Both the position numbers and the translations under genes were made by a program. A DNA stretch of 64,000 nt from positions 62,001 through 126,000 of the forward strand of contig BPGJ01000006.1 in assembly GCA_026002975.1 (NCBI GenBank), read 5' to 3'. The notes under the pieces were generated by a model. The model made no database searches and was not told the DNA's origin. It worked only from the letters and a program-made list of their open reading frames with translations. Source of the stretch: Acidimicrobiia bacterium (GTDB taxonomy: Bacteria; Actinomycetota; Acidimicrobiia; Spongiisociales; ZC4RG35). This document shows positions 27,932 through 35,451 of the stretch, piece after piece; within the stretch, counting starts at the first letter, position 1; each line of letters opens with the position of its first letter.

Positions 27932-28864
27932 ATGCCGTCTCGCCGGAGAGCTGTTACGTCGAGCCCAGTAGCTCCCGACCCGATCTGGGTCGAGGACAGA
28001 AGAGGGACGGGCCTTCCCTATTCAAAGGGGTTGATGGCGGCGTCGATCATGGCCACCGGCTTGGGGCCGGGTAGGGCATACGAACTCGCCGCCCGCATCG
28101 AAGACGAACTCCGTAGCCGTCGGGTCGAGCGCATATCCGCCGACGAACTGGCGTCCACCGCGGCCAGGGTGCTGGCCAGAGACGAAGGTCCCCAGGTGGC
28201 CGAGATGTACCTCGCCTGGAGGTGGGCGAAACGGTCGTCCCGCCCGATCGTGGTTCTCATCGGCGGAGCCACCGGAGTGGGGAAATCCACCGTCGCCACG
28301 AAACTCGCGGCCCGCCTCGACCTTCCCCGGGTGATCCCCACCGATGCCGTTCGCCAGGTGATGCGGACGTTCCTGCCGCCCGACGAAGCGCCGGAGATAC
28401 ATCGATCCTCGTTCGAGGATCCCAGCTCACCGGTCCTCGGATTCGTGGATCAGGCCTCCCGGGTGGCCTCCGGGGTGATCGGGCTGATCGAACGAGCGGT
28501 CACCGAGCGGTTCGACCTGATCGTGGAGGGCGTGCACCTGGTACCCGGTCTGTCCGGGGACCCCAGGGTGCGACGGGTGTCGTCGGAAGCGGTGATCATC
28601 GAGGTGCTGCTGGTGGTGCAGGACCCCGCGGTGCACCGGGCCCACTTCCTCAACCGACTGGAGAACGAACACGGCCGGAGCCCGGGCCGCTACCTCCGTC
28701 GCTTCTCCGAGATCCGCCGTGTGCAGGACCATCTCATCGAGCTGGCACGGAGGACCGGAACCCCGATCGTCGACGTGGGCAACCTCGACTCGGCGATCCA
28801 GTCGGTCGTGGACCTGGTGGTGTCCCAGGTGACCGCAGGGGGTGTGGAAGCCGCAGCCGGATGA
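27932..28864 (+). CDS. 2-phosphoglycerate kinase (cDPG pathway)
   Basis: A 310-residue kinase resembling archaeal 2-phosphoglycerate kinase, which makes 2,3-diphosphoglycerate from 2-PG and ATP. Residues about 25-95 form an ATP-cone-like domain (LPYSKGLMAASIMATGLG). The P-loop GGATGVGKST is at 111-120, followed by RVIPTDAVRQVMR. ATG 27932 has a strong AAAGGAGG site 8 nt upstream and keeps the ATP-cone intact. It overlaps the cDPG synthetase start by 4 bp, so the two steps are encoded as one unit. Function is from family resemblance and pathway context. Confidence 0.85.
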   Translation: MPSRRRAVTSSPVAPDPIWVEDRRGTGLPYSKGLMAASIMATGLGPGRAYELAARIEDELRSRRVERISADELASTAARVLARDEGPQVAEMYLAWRWAKRSSRPIVVLIGGATGVGKSTVATKLAARLDLPRVIPTDAVRQVMRTFLPPDEAPEIHRSSFEDPSSPVLGFVDQASRVASGVIGLIERAVTERFDLIVEGVHLVPGLSGDPRVRRVSSEAVIIEVLLVVQDPAVHRAHFLNRLENEHGRSPGRYLRRFSEIRRVQDHLIELARRTGTPIVDVGNLDSAIQSVVDLVVSQVTAGGVEAAAG

Positions 28865-30138
28865 GGGCGGTGCTGCTCATCGACGGGGAGCACCATCCCA
28901 CGGTGGTGGCCGACGCCGTCCGCGCCCTCCCCGAGGCCGGATACCGCCCGGTGGCCGCCCTGTTCCTGGGTGGGAGCGAGAAAGCCGCGAGTCCGCCCGA
29001 CCTGCCTTGCCCGGTGGTGACCGGCGACCCCGGCGAAATCCTCCCGGGGTTGATCCGCTCCCACCAGGCCCAGATCGTGCTCGACTGGAGCGACGAGCCC
29101 ATCCTGGACGCCCCCACCAGGTTCCTGCTCGCCGGTTTGAGTCTGGCCGCGGGAGTGTCGTATAGGGCGGGCGGAATGGAACTCGACCCTCCGCCTCGAC
29201 CTCGTTTGACCGACCTACCTGCCGTGGCGGTGGTGGGCACCGGGAAGCGGACCGGCAAGACGGCGGTGTCGATCGAGCTGGCCCGATGGCTGCGGGATCG
29301 GACCCTCCGGCCGGTGGTGGTCACCATGGGACGTGGAGGACCGCCGGAACCGCTGACGCTGCTGCCCGACGAAGCCCGCGACCCGTTCGCCCTCTTCGAG
29401 GACCTCGTGTCCCGGGGTCTGCACGCCGTCTCCGACTACGTCGAGGATGCGATCTTCGCCGGTGTGCCCACCGTGGGCACTCGGCGCCTCGGTGCGGGTC
29501 CGGCCGGTGTGACCGTGAGCGACCGGTTCGCCGCCGGGGTGGCGGTCGCCTCCACCCTGTCGCCCGACCTGATGATCTACGAGGGTTCGGGCACCGCGCT
29601 CCCACCTGCCCACGCCGACTTCACGATCCTCGTAACCCGAGGGGACCACGACCCGAGGATGCTGATCGACCATCTAGGTGTGGTCCGCTTCGCGGTGGCG
29701 GACCTCGTTGTGGTGGTGGGTCCGGACCGGCTGGAGGACGATCCGGTCCTCCGCCGACTGGGTGTGCGGCGACAGTCCATCCAGCTCGTTCCCGAAGCGA
29801 CGGTGGAGGTGACCGGCCGACGGGTGATGGCGTTCACCACCGCCCGGGGAGAGGCGGCCAAACAGGTGAGACGGCATCTGGAAGAGGCGGGTGCCGAACG
29901 GGTCGAGGTGTTCGGGTGCCTGGCCGACCGGCCGGCTCTCGGCGAGGCAGTGAGGAGAATCCCGGGCGATGCTCTGGTCCTCACCGAGGTGAAAGCCGCC
30001 GCCGCCGAGGTCGTGGTTCCAGCCGCACGAGCGGTGGGAGCCGACGTAGGCCTGCTCCACAACCGTCCGGTGGTGACGGGTACCGACGGGTTCGACCTTC
30101 TCGGGCTGCAGGTCGCCGAAGCGCTCGGGCTCAGCTGA
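28861..30138 (+). CDS. cpgS: Cyclic 2,3-diphosphoglycerate synthetase
   Basis: A 425-residue ATP-dependent enzyme that closes 2,3-DPG into cyclic 2,3-diphosphoglycerate, a potassium-balancing solute and thermoprotectant known from methanogens. The N-terminus LLIDGEHHPTVVADAV and ALFLGGSEK match the family; the P-loop GTGKRTGKTA is at 126-135; a glycine-rich GTRRLGAGPAGVTVSD segment and YEGSGTALPP follow. It is slightly shorter than the archaeal enzymes (about 460). The ATGA overlap with the kinase gene supports a dedicated two-step operon. The 3' end overlaps a convergent gene by 8 bp. Confidence 0.87.
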   Translation: MRAVLLIDGEHHPTVVADAVRALPEAGYRPVAALFLGGSEKAASPPDLPCPVVTGDPGEILPGLIRSHQAQIVLDWSDEPILDAPTRFLLAGLSLAAGVSYRAGGMELDPPPRPRLTDLPAVAVVGTGKRTGKTAVSIELARWLRDRTLRPVVVTMGRGGPPEPLTLLPDEARDPFALFEDLVSRGLHAVSDYVEDAIFAGVPTVGTRRLGAGPAGVTVSDRFAAGVAVASTLSPDLMIYEGSGTALPPAHADFTILVTRGDHDPRMLIDHLGVVRFAVADLVVVVGPDRLEDDPVLRRLGVRRQSIQLVPEATVEVTGRRVMAFTTARGEAAKQVRRHLEEAGAERVEVFGCLADRPALGEAVRRIPGDALVLTEVKAAAAEVVVPAARAVGADVGLLHNRPVVTGTDGFDLLGLQVAEALGLS

Positions 30139-30442
30139 CCAGCACCCGGTAGACCTTGCGGATCGGTTCCCGCCTCAGCAGTTTCCTCACCCTGGCTTGA
30201 GAGGCGACCAGTTCGGGTGAGGTGAGTGCCTTCTCCATGGCTTCGATCGACTTCCAGCGGGTGATGGCACCGCCTTCGACCAGACCGCTCACTCCCGGCT
30301 GTTCGGCCATGACCAGCTCGATGCCCAGGCAATCGGGATGGGCTCTGAACGCCGGTACCACGTCGCTCCTGAACAACTCGATCACCTCGTCGACGTCGCC
30401 GGGTGCGACCGCCGACAGAAAGAGCCGGATCACCATGTCCAA
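30131..30442 (-). CDS. Antibiotic biosynthesis monooxygenase-like (ABM-fold) small protein
   Basis: A 103-residue protein with the dimeric ferredoxin-like ABM pattern: N-terminal strand MVIRLFLSAV, a helix with ELFRSDVVPAFRAHPDCLG, strand IELVMAEQ, then TRWKSIEAMEKALTSPE. Such proteins include quinol monooxygenases and heme-degrading enzymes; no specific substrate is visible. Start may be ATG 30442 or the ATG two codons later. It overlaps the phosphoesterase gene by 13 bp, so they are probably co-transcribed. Confidence 0.6.
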   Translation of the reverse strand: MDMVIRLFLSAVAPGDVDEVIELFRSDVVPAFRAHPDCLGIELVMAEQPGVSGLVEGGAITRWKSIEAMEKALTSPELVASQARVRKLLRREPIRKVYRVLVS

Positions 30443-31260
30443 CCCTCCTTGGAGAACATGCCGGCCAGTTCCGGGTTGCGCTCCAGGCGGCCGGTCACTC
30501 GGTCGTAAACCGCTGCGGGCCGTTCACCCGCCCCCGGATACACCAGGGTCACCTCCACTCTGTCCGGCCCAACCGTCACCACGTTGTAGGACGGCCGGGT
30601 GTAGCCCCGGGTCCGGTAGGAAGACACCGTCCCGGAGTTCACGATCAGCATCCTGCCCAGGTTCCACACGTGGGGTACGTGCTTGTGGCCGCACAGAACC
30701 ATGTCCACCTCGCACAGCTCCAACAGCTCGAGCAGATCGCCCGCGTCCCAGACGATGTTGCGTTCCCTGCCGGTTCCCGGCACCGGAACCAGGTGGTGGT
30801 GGAGAGCGAAGATCCGATAGTCGGAAGGGGTGGAGAACTGCTCCCTGATCCACGGGTAGCGGCCCCGTCCGACCTCCCCCTCGGCCAGGTCGGGCCGAGA
30901 AGAATCCACTGCGACCACCGATACCCGACTGGGGTCACCTTCCCGCTGCAGGTGGAGCACACGGTCTGCTCGACCTTCCTCACCCTTGCCGAAGTGGTCC
31001 TCGAAGTGCACGTACCCGACGTTCTTGGCGTCGTGGTTGCCGGGAATGACGATGGTGGTGAACGCCTCCTGGAGGGGACGGAGCGCGTCGCGGGCCGCCT
31101 GGAACTCGAAGGCGTATCCCTCCTGGGTGAGGTCGCCCGCCACAAGAACCAGGTCGGGCTCGAGGTCGAGGATCTCGTCTACGGCATGCTGGAGAAGGAG
31201 CGGGTCGTAGAGGGGGGAGCCGCAATGGAGGTCGGAGATCTGGGCGATGACCAATGCCAT
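30430..31260 (-). CDS. Calcineurin-like metallophosphoesterase
   Basis: A 276-residue phosphoesterase of the 3',5'-cyclic-nucleotide phosphodiesterase-like (CpdA/Icc) group. Metal ligands appear in order: SDLHCG near 9, VAGDLTQEGY near 41, PGNHD near 73, LHHHLVPVPG near 152 and CGHKHVPH near 189. The substrate is unknown; cyclic nucleotide, phospholipid and nucleic acid phosphoesters are all possible. Divergent from mutM. Confidence 0.85.
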   Translation of the reverse strand: MALVIAQISDLHCGSPLYDPLLLQHAVDEILDLEPDLVLVAGDLTQEGYAFEFQAARDALRPLQEAFTTIVIPGNHDAKNVGYVHFEDHFGKGEEGRADRVLHLQREGDPSRVSVVAVDSSRPDLAEGEVGRGRYPWIREQFSTPSDYRIFALHHHLVPVPGTGRERNIVWDAGDLLELLELCEVDMVLCGHKHVPHVWNLGRMLIVNSGTVSSYRTRGYTRPSYNVVTVGPDRVEVTLVYPGAGERPAAVYDRVTGRLERNPELAGMFSKEGWTW

Positions 31261-31266
31261 GGGGTC

Positions 31267-31272
31267 ATCGTA
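31267..31272 (-). promoter_or_regulatory. Putative leaderless -10 element of the metallophosphoesterase gene
   Basis: Reading on the minus strand, TACGAT ends 6 nt before the ATG at 31260. It lies only 12 bp from the divergent mutM hexamer, so the two -10 elements are back to back. Confidence 0.42.
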
Positions 31273-31284
31273 GGCGACCGTCGG

Positions 31285-31290
31285 TAGGGT
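31285..31290 (+). promoter_or_regulatory. Putative leaderless -10 element of mutM
   Basis: TAGGGT ends 8 nt before the mutM ATG at 31299, with no ribosome binding site between. Confidence 0.48.
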
Positions 31291-31298
31291 GCAGGTCG

Positions 31299-32186
31299 AT
31301 GCCCGAGCTTCCCGACGTCGAGCTGTACGTGGAGGCGCTCGCCTCGAGGGTGGAGGGGGCGGTGCTCTCGGGTTTCCGGGTGGCTTCTCCAGGTGTCGTG
31401 CGGACCCTCATACCGGACGACCTGGCGGGCAGGACGGTGAACCGGGTGTCCCGGGTCGCCAAACGGATCGTGCTGCATTTCGGAGACGGCTCCTGGTGCG
31501 CTATCCACCTCATGGTCGCCGGAAGGCTCCGATGGGTGGGCCGTCCCGGCGCCTCTCTGCCCAGGAGGGTGGGGTTGGCGGCCTGGGATTTCAGTGAGGG
31601 AACCCTGCTGCTGACCGAACAGGGGACGGTGAGGAGAGCCGGAGTGTGGTTCGGGAGCCACGACGACGACCCAGCCGCCTTGCACCCCGGTGGGGTCGAA
31701 CCCCTCGAGGTGGGATTGGAGGAGTTCGCCAGGGTGATCCGATCCGAGAACCGAACGTTGAAGCGGCTCCTGTGCGACCAGCGCCTGGTGGCCGGGATCG
31801 GCAACGCCTACTCCGACGAGATCCTCTGGCGTGCCTGCCTGTCACCCACCGCGCGGAGCGGCTCGCTGGACGACGCGTCGATCGCCTCGCTGTGGAGAGC
31901 CATCCGTGAGGTGCTGGCCGAGTGGCTGGACCGGCTCCGGGCCGAAACGGGGGGAGGGTGGCCGACCAAGGTGACCGCCTTCCGGCCGGGAATGGCGGTT
32001 CACGGCCGCTATGGGCAGCCGTGTCCGAGGTGCGGCACCCCGATCCAACGGATCGTCTACGCCTCCAACCAGACCAACTATTGCCCGGTCTGTCAGACCG
32101 GTGGCCGGGTGCTCGCCGACCGGGCCCTGTCGAGGCTCCTGCGGGACGAGTGGCCCCGGCGGGTGGAGGATCTCGAAGGGCTCTAG
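31299..32186 (+). CDS. mutM: Formamidopyrimidine-DNA glycosylase family protein (Fpg/Nei)
   Basis: A 295-residue base-excision repair glycosylase/AP lyase. The mature N-terminus PELPDVE supplies the catalytic proline and glutamate, which sets the start at ATG 31299. The helix-two-turn-helix region RLVAGIGNAYSDEILWRA is near 165. The C-terminal zinc finger is intact: CPRCG and CPVCQ near 245 and 266. The central part is divergent, so a Nei-like specificity is possible. Its TAG stop overlaps the next gene's -10 hexamer. Confidence 0.9.
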   Translation: MPELPDVELYVEALASRVEGAVLSGFRVASPGVVRTLIPDDLAGRTVNRVSRVAKRIVLHFGDGSWCAIHLMVAGRLRWVGRPGASLPRRVGLAAWDFSEGTLLLTEQGTVRRAGVWFGSHDDDPAALHPGGVEPLEVGLEEFARVIRSENRTLKRLLCDQRLVAGIGNAYSDEILWRACLSPTARSGSLDDASIASLWRAIREVLAEWLDRLRAETGGGWPTKVTAFRPGMAVHGRYGQPCPRCGTPIQRIVYASNQTNYCPVCQTGGRVLADRALSRLLRDEWPRRVEDLEGL

Positions 32187-32189
32187 GGT
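32184..32189 (+). promoter_or_regulatory. Putative -10 element sharing the mutM stop codon
   Basis: TAGGGT begins with the mutM stop codon and ends 9 nt before the ATG at 32199. A GGGAGG run in the gap could also act as a ribosome binding site. Confidence 0.35.
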
Positions 32190-32198
32190 TCGGGAGGC

Positions 32199-32633
32199 AT
32201 GGAGGTATCCGAACTCGTCGAGGCGTGGGGACGATGCTGGGAAGACATGGGTCTTCCCCGTTCGGACGGGAGGTTGCTGGGATATCTGCTGGTGTGCGAC
32301 CCTCCCGAGCAGTCTTCGGCCGACCTGCGGAAGACGTTGGGGATGAGCGCCGGCTCGGTGTCGATGGCGACTCGGCGGTTGATGGCCTTGGGGTTGGTGG
32401 AACGGACCAGCCGACCCGGGAGCCGGTCCTCCTACTTTCGGGTGGTGCCGGGAGGGTGGATGAGGCTGATGGAAGGGGAGTTGGGAAGGATCGAACGGCT
32501 CGCCCGGCTGGCCCAGGCCAGTGAACGGCTGTGTTCCGATGATCGATCGGTGGAGCTGCGACGCCTCACGGAGTTCTGGCTGGAGGAGTGGCCCAAGACG
32601 CTGGAACGGATCCAACGACACCTACGCCCTTGA
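32199..32633 (+). CDS. GbsR/MarR-type winged-helix transcriptional regulator
   Basis: A 144-residue regulator with the GbsR-like layout: N-terminal helix WGRCWEDMGLPRSDGRLLGYLL, quoted here in two parts as WGRCWEDMG and PRSDGRLLGYLL, then SADLRKTLGMSAGSVSMATRRL as the recognition HTH (split: SADLRKTLGMSAG and SVSMATRRL), a wing with TSRPGSRSSYF, and a C-terminal dimer helix. GbsR regulates glycine betaine uptake in Bacillus, but no such genes lie nearby. The target is unknown; the SOS promoter starts 3 bp before its stop codon. Confidence 0.75.
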   Translation: MEVSELVEAWGRCWEDMGLPRSDGRLLGYLLVCDPPEQSSADLRKTLGMSAGSVSMATRRLMALGLVERTSRPGSRSSYFRVVPGGWMRLMEGELGRIERLARLAQASERLCSDDRSVELRRLTEFWLEEWPKTLERIQRHLRP

Positions 32634-32657
32634 CATCGAACATATGTTCGATAGGCT
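32630..32657 (+). promoter_or_regulatory. SOS promoter with LexA box, imuA'-imuB
   Basis: TTGACA (32630-32635) and TAGGCT (32652-32657) are separated by exactly 16 bp, and those 16 bp are a perfect actinobacterial LexA box, TCGAACATATGTTCGA. A repressor bound there would occlude the whole promoter. This is the best -35/-10 pair in the window. Confidence 0.88.
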
Positions 32658-32691
32658 TCCTCCTCCCTCGGGGAAGAAGGAGGAGGCGACG

Positions 32692-33294
32692 TTGTCGGTC
32701 CAATCGGCTCCGTCGAGCCGGGAGCTGTTGAGACTCCAGCCGGGTAGACCGGTGGAGCTGCTCGGTCCTCCCGGTATGGGCGCCACCCGTTTGGGATGCC
32801 GAATGCTGGTGGAACCCTCGAGATCGGCTCCGGTGGCGGTGGTCGACGTTCGAGGTTGGTTCTCCCCGTTGGCAGCCTGGGAGGTGGGGATCGATCCCGA
32901 CCGTCTGGTGGTGGTCCGATGCCCCGAACCCCGGATGTGGGCTCAGCTGGTGGGCCTGCTCCTCGAAGGGATGGGGGCGGTGATGGCCGAGGTGCCCATG
33001 CGGTTCAGGGAGAGGGAGGCGATCCGTTTGGCGGCCTTGGCCCGATCTCGGAGGGCCCGGGTGGTGTTTCGCTCTTCGGGTACGCCTCTGCCTTCCGGAG
33101 TCCCCTATCTCCGCTTGAGGGTGGTGGGATCCGGTTGGGAGGGGGTGGGACGCGGCCGTGGGCTCCTCGCCCGGAGACGATTGACCGTCGAGATCTCGGG
33201 TCGGGGGGTGGGCGGCATGTCGCGGACCGTCGAGGTGGAGGATGTCGAGGCGAACCCTGTGCGTCTGGTTTCCCGACTGGCCGTTGGCCGATGA
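32692..33294 (+). CDS. imuA': ImuA'-like mutasome accessory protein
   Basis: A 200-residue RecA-like protein of the actinobacterial ImuA' type, partner of ImuB and DnaE2 in SOS translesion synthesis. The fold is recognised from GRPVELLGPPGMGATRLG, the VVDVRGWFSPLAAWEVGIDPDRL segment (split: VVDVRGWFSP, WEVGIDPDRL) and the gene order. The Walker A region reads GPPGMGATR, so the usual lysine is missing, as expected for a non-ATPase. TTG 32692 is chosen because AAGGAGGAGG precedes it by 5-6 nt; no ATG/GTG fits. Directly behind a LexA box and overlapping imuB by 53 bp. Confidence 0.75.
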   Translation: MSVQSAPSSRELLRLQPGRPVELLGPPGMGATRLGCRMLVEPSRSAPVAVVDVRGWFSPLAAWEVGIDPDRLVVVRCPEPRMWAQLVGLLLEGMGAVMAEVPMRFREREAIRLAALARSRRARVVFRSSGTPLPSGVPYLRLRVVGSGWEGVGRGRGLLARRRLTVEISGRGVGGMSRTVEVEDVEANPVRLVSRLAVGR

Positions 33295-34708
33295 AACCAG
33301 CGAACGGCCGGTGATGGTGGTCGCCGGTCGAAGGGTGGTGGCCGCCACCCGCGCGGCTCGGGAACGGGGAGTGGAGGTCGGCATGTCCCGACGGGAGGCG
33401 GAGGGCCTGTGTCCCGAGGCCCGCATCCGACCCAGGGACCCGGGGGAGGAGACCCGCCGGTTCGAAGCGGTCGTCGAACTGTTGGAGGAGGTGGTCCCCA
33501 GGGTGGAGGTGGCCGAACCGGGGCTGGCGTTCGTCCCCGTGGGGGGAGCGGTTCGGTATTACGGAGGTGAGCGGCAGGTGGCCGACGTGATGACGGGCAA
33601 GATCGCCGGCTTCGGAGTGGTCCATGTGGCCGTCGCCGACGGACCTTTCGCCGCCTACTGGGCTGCACGGACCGCTCCGCCCGGTGAACCCCGGGTGGTG
33701 GACGACACCGACCGATTCTTGGCGTCGTTGGACGTGTCGGTTCTGCTCGACGGACGGCCCGACAGCGAATCCCTGGTCGCCACCTTCCACTGGCTGGGCG
33801 TGACCACCTTGGGGCGTCTGCGGGACCTTCCCCGCCCGGCGGTGGCCTCCCGATTCGGACTCCGCGGTCTCGAGGCCCATCGTCTGTCCTCGGGAGAGGA
33901 CCGCCTGCTGAATCCCCGTCTCATACCTCCCGAGGTGGCGGTCGCCTTCGAGTTGGAGGATCCGATCACCTCGCTGGAGCAGATCGGGTTCTTGGCCCGT
34001 AAGGCGGCCTCGAAGCTGATCGAACGGCTCAGAGGAGAAGGAGTGGCTCCCCATCAGGTGAGGATCGAGATGACGACCGCCGATGGGGAGGTCAGGTCGA
34101 GGGTGTGGCGCTCGTTGGACCCCATGACGGAGCGGGCGGTGGTGGATCGGGTGTGGTGGCAGCTCCGTGCCTGGCTCGACTCGAACGATCGTGGAGGGAT
34201 CACCCGGTTGGTGCTGGACCCTTCGGACCTGTCGGACGAGGGTCGACAGGGGTCGCTACTCGACGAGGGATCCGGAAAGTTGGCAGCTCATCGGGCTCTG
34301 ACCCGAGCCCAGGGATTGGTCGGTCCCGACCGTGTTCTACGAGCCGAACTGCAGGGGGGTCGTCTCCCGGCGGAACGGGTGTTGTGGTGCAGGTGGGGGG
34401 AGGAGCCTCCTGCTCCTGAACGGGACCCCGAGGCGCCTTGGCCTGGAGCCACCCCCTCGCCCGCGCCGGCTCTCGTACCCCCCGAACCGGTGCCGCTCGA
34501 AGTGGAGTGGGAGGGCGGTGTACCCAGCAGGATCAGGTTGGGTACCCGATGGGAGCCGGTGGCCTGGTGGTCGGGTCCGTGGCGAACCACCGGACGATGG
34601 TGGAAGGGCGAAGGACCGGTGGACAGGTACCAGCTGGTGACGTCGGCGGGTGCCTTCCTCTGTGTGGTCTCGGACGGCCGAGCCTATCTGGCCGGCGTCT
34701 ACGACTGA
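33242..34708 (+). CDS. imuB: ImuB, Y-family DNA polymerase homologue
   Basis: A 488-residue ImuB. The Y-family palm begins CVWFPDWPLA, where active polymerases have an acidic metal-binding residue; this replacement is typical of catalytically dead ImuB. TLGRLRDLPRPAVASRFG is the helix-hairpin-helix thumb. A clamp-binding-like QGSLL motif is at 336-340. The C-terminus (about 400-488) matches the ImuB tail that bridges ImuA' and DnaE2. It overlaps imuA' by 53 bp and ends 10 bp inside convergent plsC. Confidence 0.88.
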   Translation: MSRRTLCVWFPDWPLADETSERPVMVVAGRRVVAATRAARERGVEVGMSRREAEGLCPEARIRPRDPGEETRRFEAVVELLEEVVPRVEVAEPGLAFVPVGGAVRYYGGERQVADVMTGKIAGFGVVHVAVADGPFAAYWAARTAPPGEPRVVDDTDRFLASLDVSVLLDGRPDSESLVATFHWLGVTTLGRLRDLPRPAVASRFGLRGLEAHRLSSGEDRLLNPRLIPPEVAVAFELEDPITSLEQIGFLARKAASKLIERLRGEGVAPHQVRIEMTTADGEVRSRVWRSLDPMTERAVVDRVWWQLRAWLDSNDRGGITRLVLDPSDLSDEGRQGSLLDEGSGKLAAHRALTRAQGLVGPDRVLRAELQGGRLPAERVLWCRWGEEPPAPERDPEAPWPGATPSPAPALVPPEPVPLEVEWEGGVPSRIRLGTRWEPVAWWSGPWRTTGRWWKGEGPVDRYQLVTSAGAFLCVVSDGRAYLAGVYD

Positions 34709-35415
34709 TCGGACGACAGCTCGGCCAGCCTCTTCGATATGACCTCCTCGGCCCGGATGCGGAGTTCCTCCGGGTCGGTCCCCGAGATGGGGGGGTCGAT
34801 CACCACTTCGACGTCACCCCCCCGGATCAGCAGGCTGTCAGGCGGCCAGGCCCGATAGGTTCCCCACACGGTAACGGGGACCACCGGCATGCGATTGGCC
34901 GCGGCGATGGTGAATGCACCCTTCTTGAACGGTCTCATCCGGCCGTCTCGGCTCCTGGTCCCCTCCGGGTAGACGATGAGAGAGTGACCCCGGGCTATCA
35001 CCCCTTCGATCTGCCGGTTGATCGACTCCATGGCTGCTCCCCGAGCAGCACGGTCCACCTCTACGATCCCTACCGCCCGCATCGCCTGGGCGAAGATCGG
35101 GATCCTGAACAGCTCCTTCTTCGCCAGATATCTCACCGGTACGGGGATGGCGGCCAGACAGACCATGATGTCCAGGGCAGACAGGTGGTTCGCCACGAAC
35201 ACGTACGATCTGCCCGGCTCGACGTTCTCCCGACCCCGCACCTCGAGACGGGTGCCCGAGGCGACCAGCCAGGACCTGGCCCACCAGGCGATGATCCGTT
35301 CGATCAACCGGCTGTCGGGTCGGAAACGGATGACGGCCAGGGCCAGCACGGCACCGATCAAGGTGGCGACCACCCCGATCACCAGTGTGAGCAGGGTACG
35401 GAAGAGGGTCAGCAT
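34699..35415 (-). CDS. plsC: 1-acyl-sn-glycerol-3-phosphate acyltransferase
   Basis: A 238-residue membrane acyltransferase making phosphatidic acid. An N-terminal hydrophobic segment (residues 1-25) is followed by the catalytic NHLSALDIM (variant of NHxxxxD) near 79, the acceptor motif FPEGTRS variant YPEGTRSRDG near 145, and VPVTVWGTYRA. Start ATG 35415. The gene diverges from the 5-formyl-THF cyclo-ligase gene. Confidence 0.9.
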   Translation of the reverse strand: MLTLFRTLLTLVIGVVATLIGAVLALAVIRFRPDSRLIERIIAWWARSWLVASGTRLEVRGRENVEPGRSYVFVANHLSALDIMVCLAAIPVPVRYLAKKELFRIPIFAQAMRAVGIVEVDRAARGAAMESINRQIEGVIARGHSLIVYPEGTRSRDGRMRPFKKGAFTIAAANRMPVVPVTVWGTYRAWPPDSLLIRGGDVEVVIDPPISGTDPEELRIRAEEVISKRLAELSSDQS

Positions 35416-35424
35416 CGTCCCGCC

Positions 35425-35430
35425 ACGTTA
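35425..35430 (-). promoter_or_regulatory. Putative leaderless -10 element of plsC
   Basis: On the minus strand TAACGT ends 9 nt before the plsC ATG at 35415. The divergent plus-strand hexamer at 35438 is 7 bp away. Confidence 0.38.
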
Positions 35431-35437
35431 GACCCGG

Positions 35438-35443
35438 TACCCT
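35438..35443 (+). promoter_or_regulatory. Putative leaderless -10 element of the cyclo-ligase gene
   Basis: TACCCT ends 8 nt before the GTG at 35452; the gap is GC only and has no ribosome binding site. Confidence 0.42.
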
Positions 35444-35451
35444 CGGCGCCG

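Noticed and set aside
28402..28421. GATCCTCG/CGAGGATC palindrome as another LexA box or operator
   Set aside because: It lies inside the 2-phosphoglycerate kinase coding region and does not match CGAAC-N4-GTTCG.
34438..35451. Long N-terminal extension of the 5-formyl-THF cyclo-ligase (open frame from 34438)
   Set aside because: The upstream part is the reverse shadow of plsC; the family N-terminus begins at GTG 35452.
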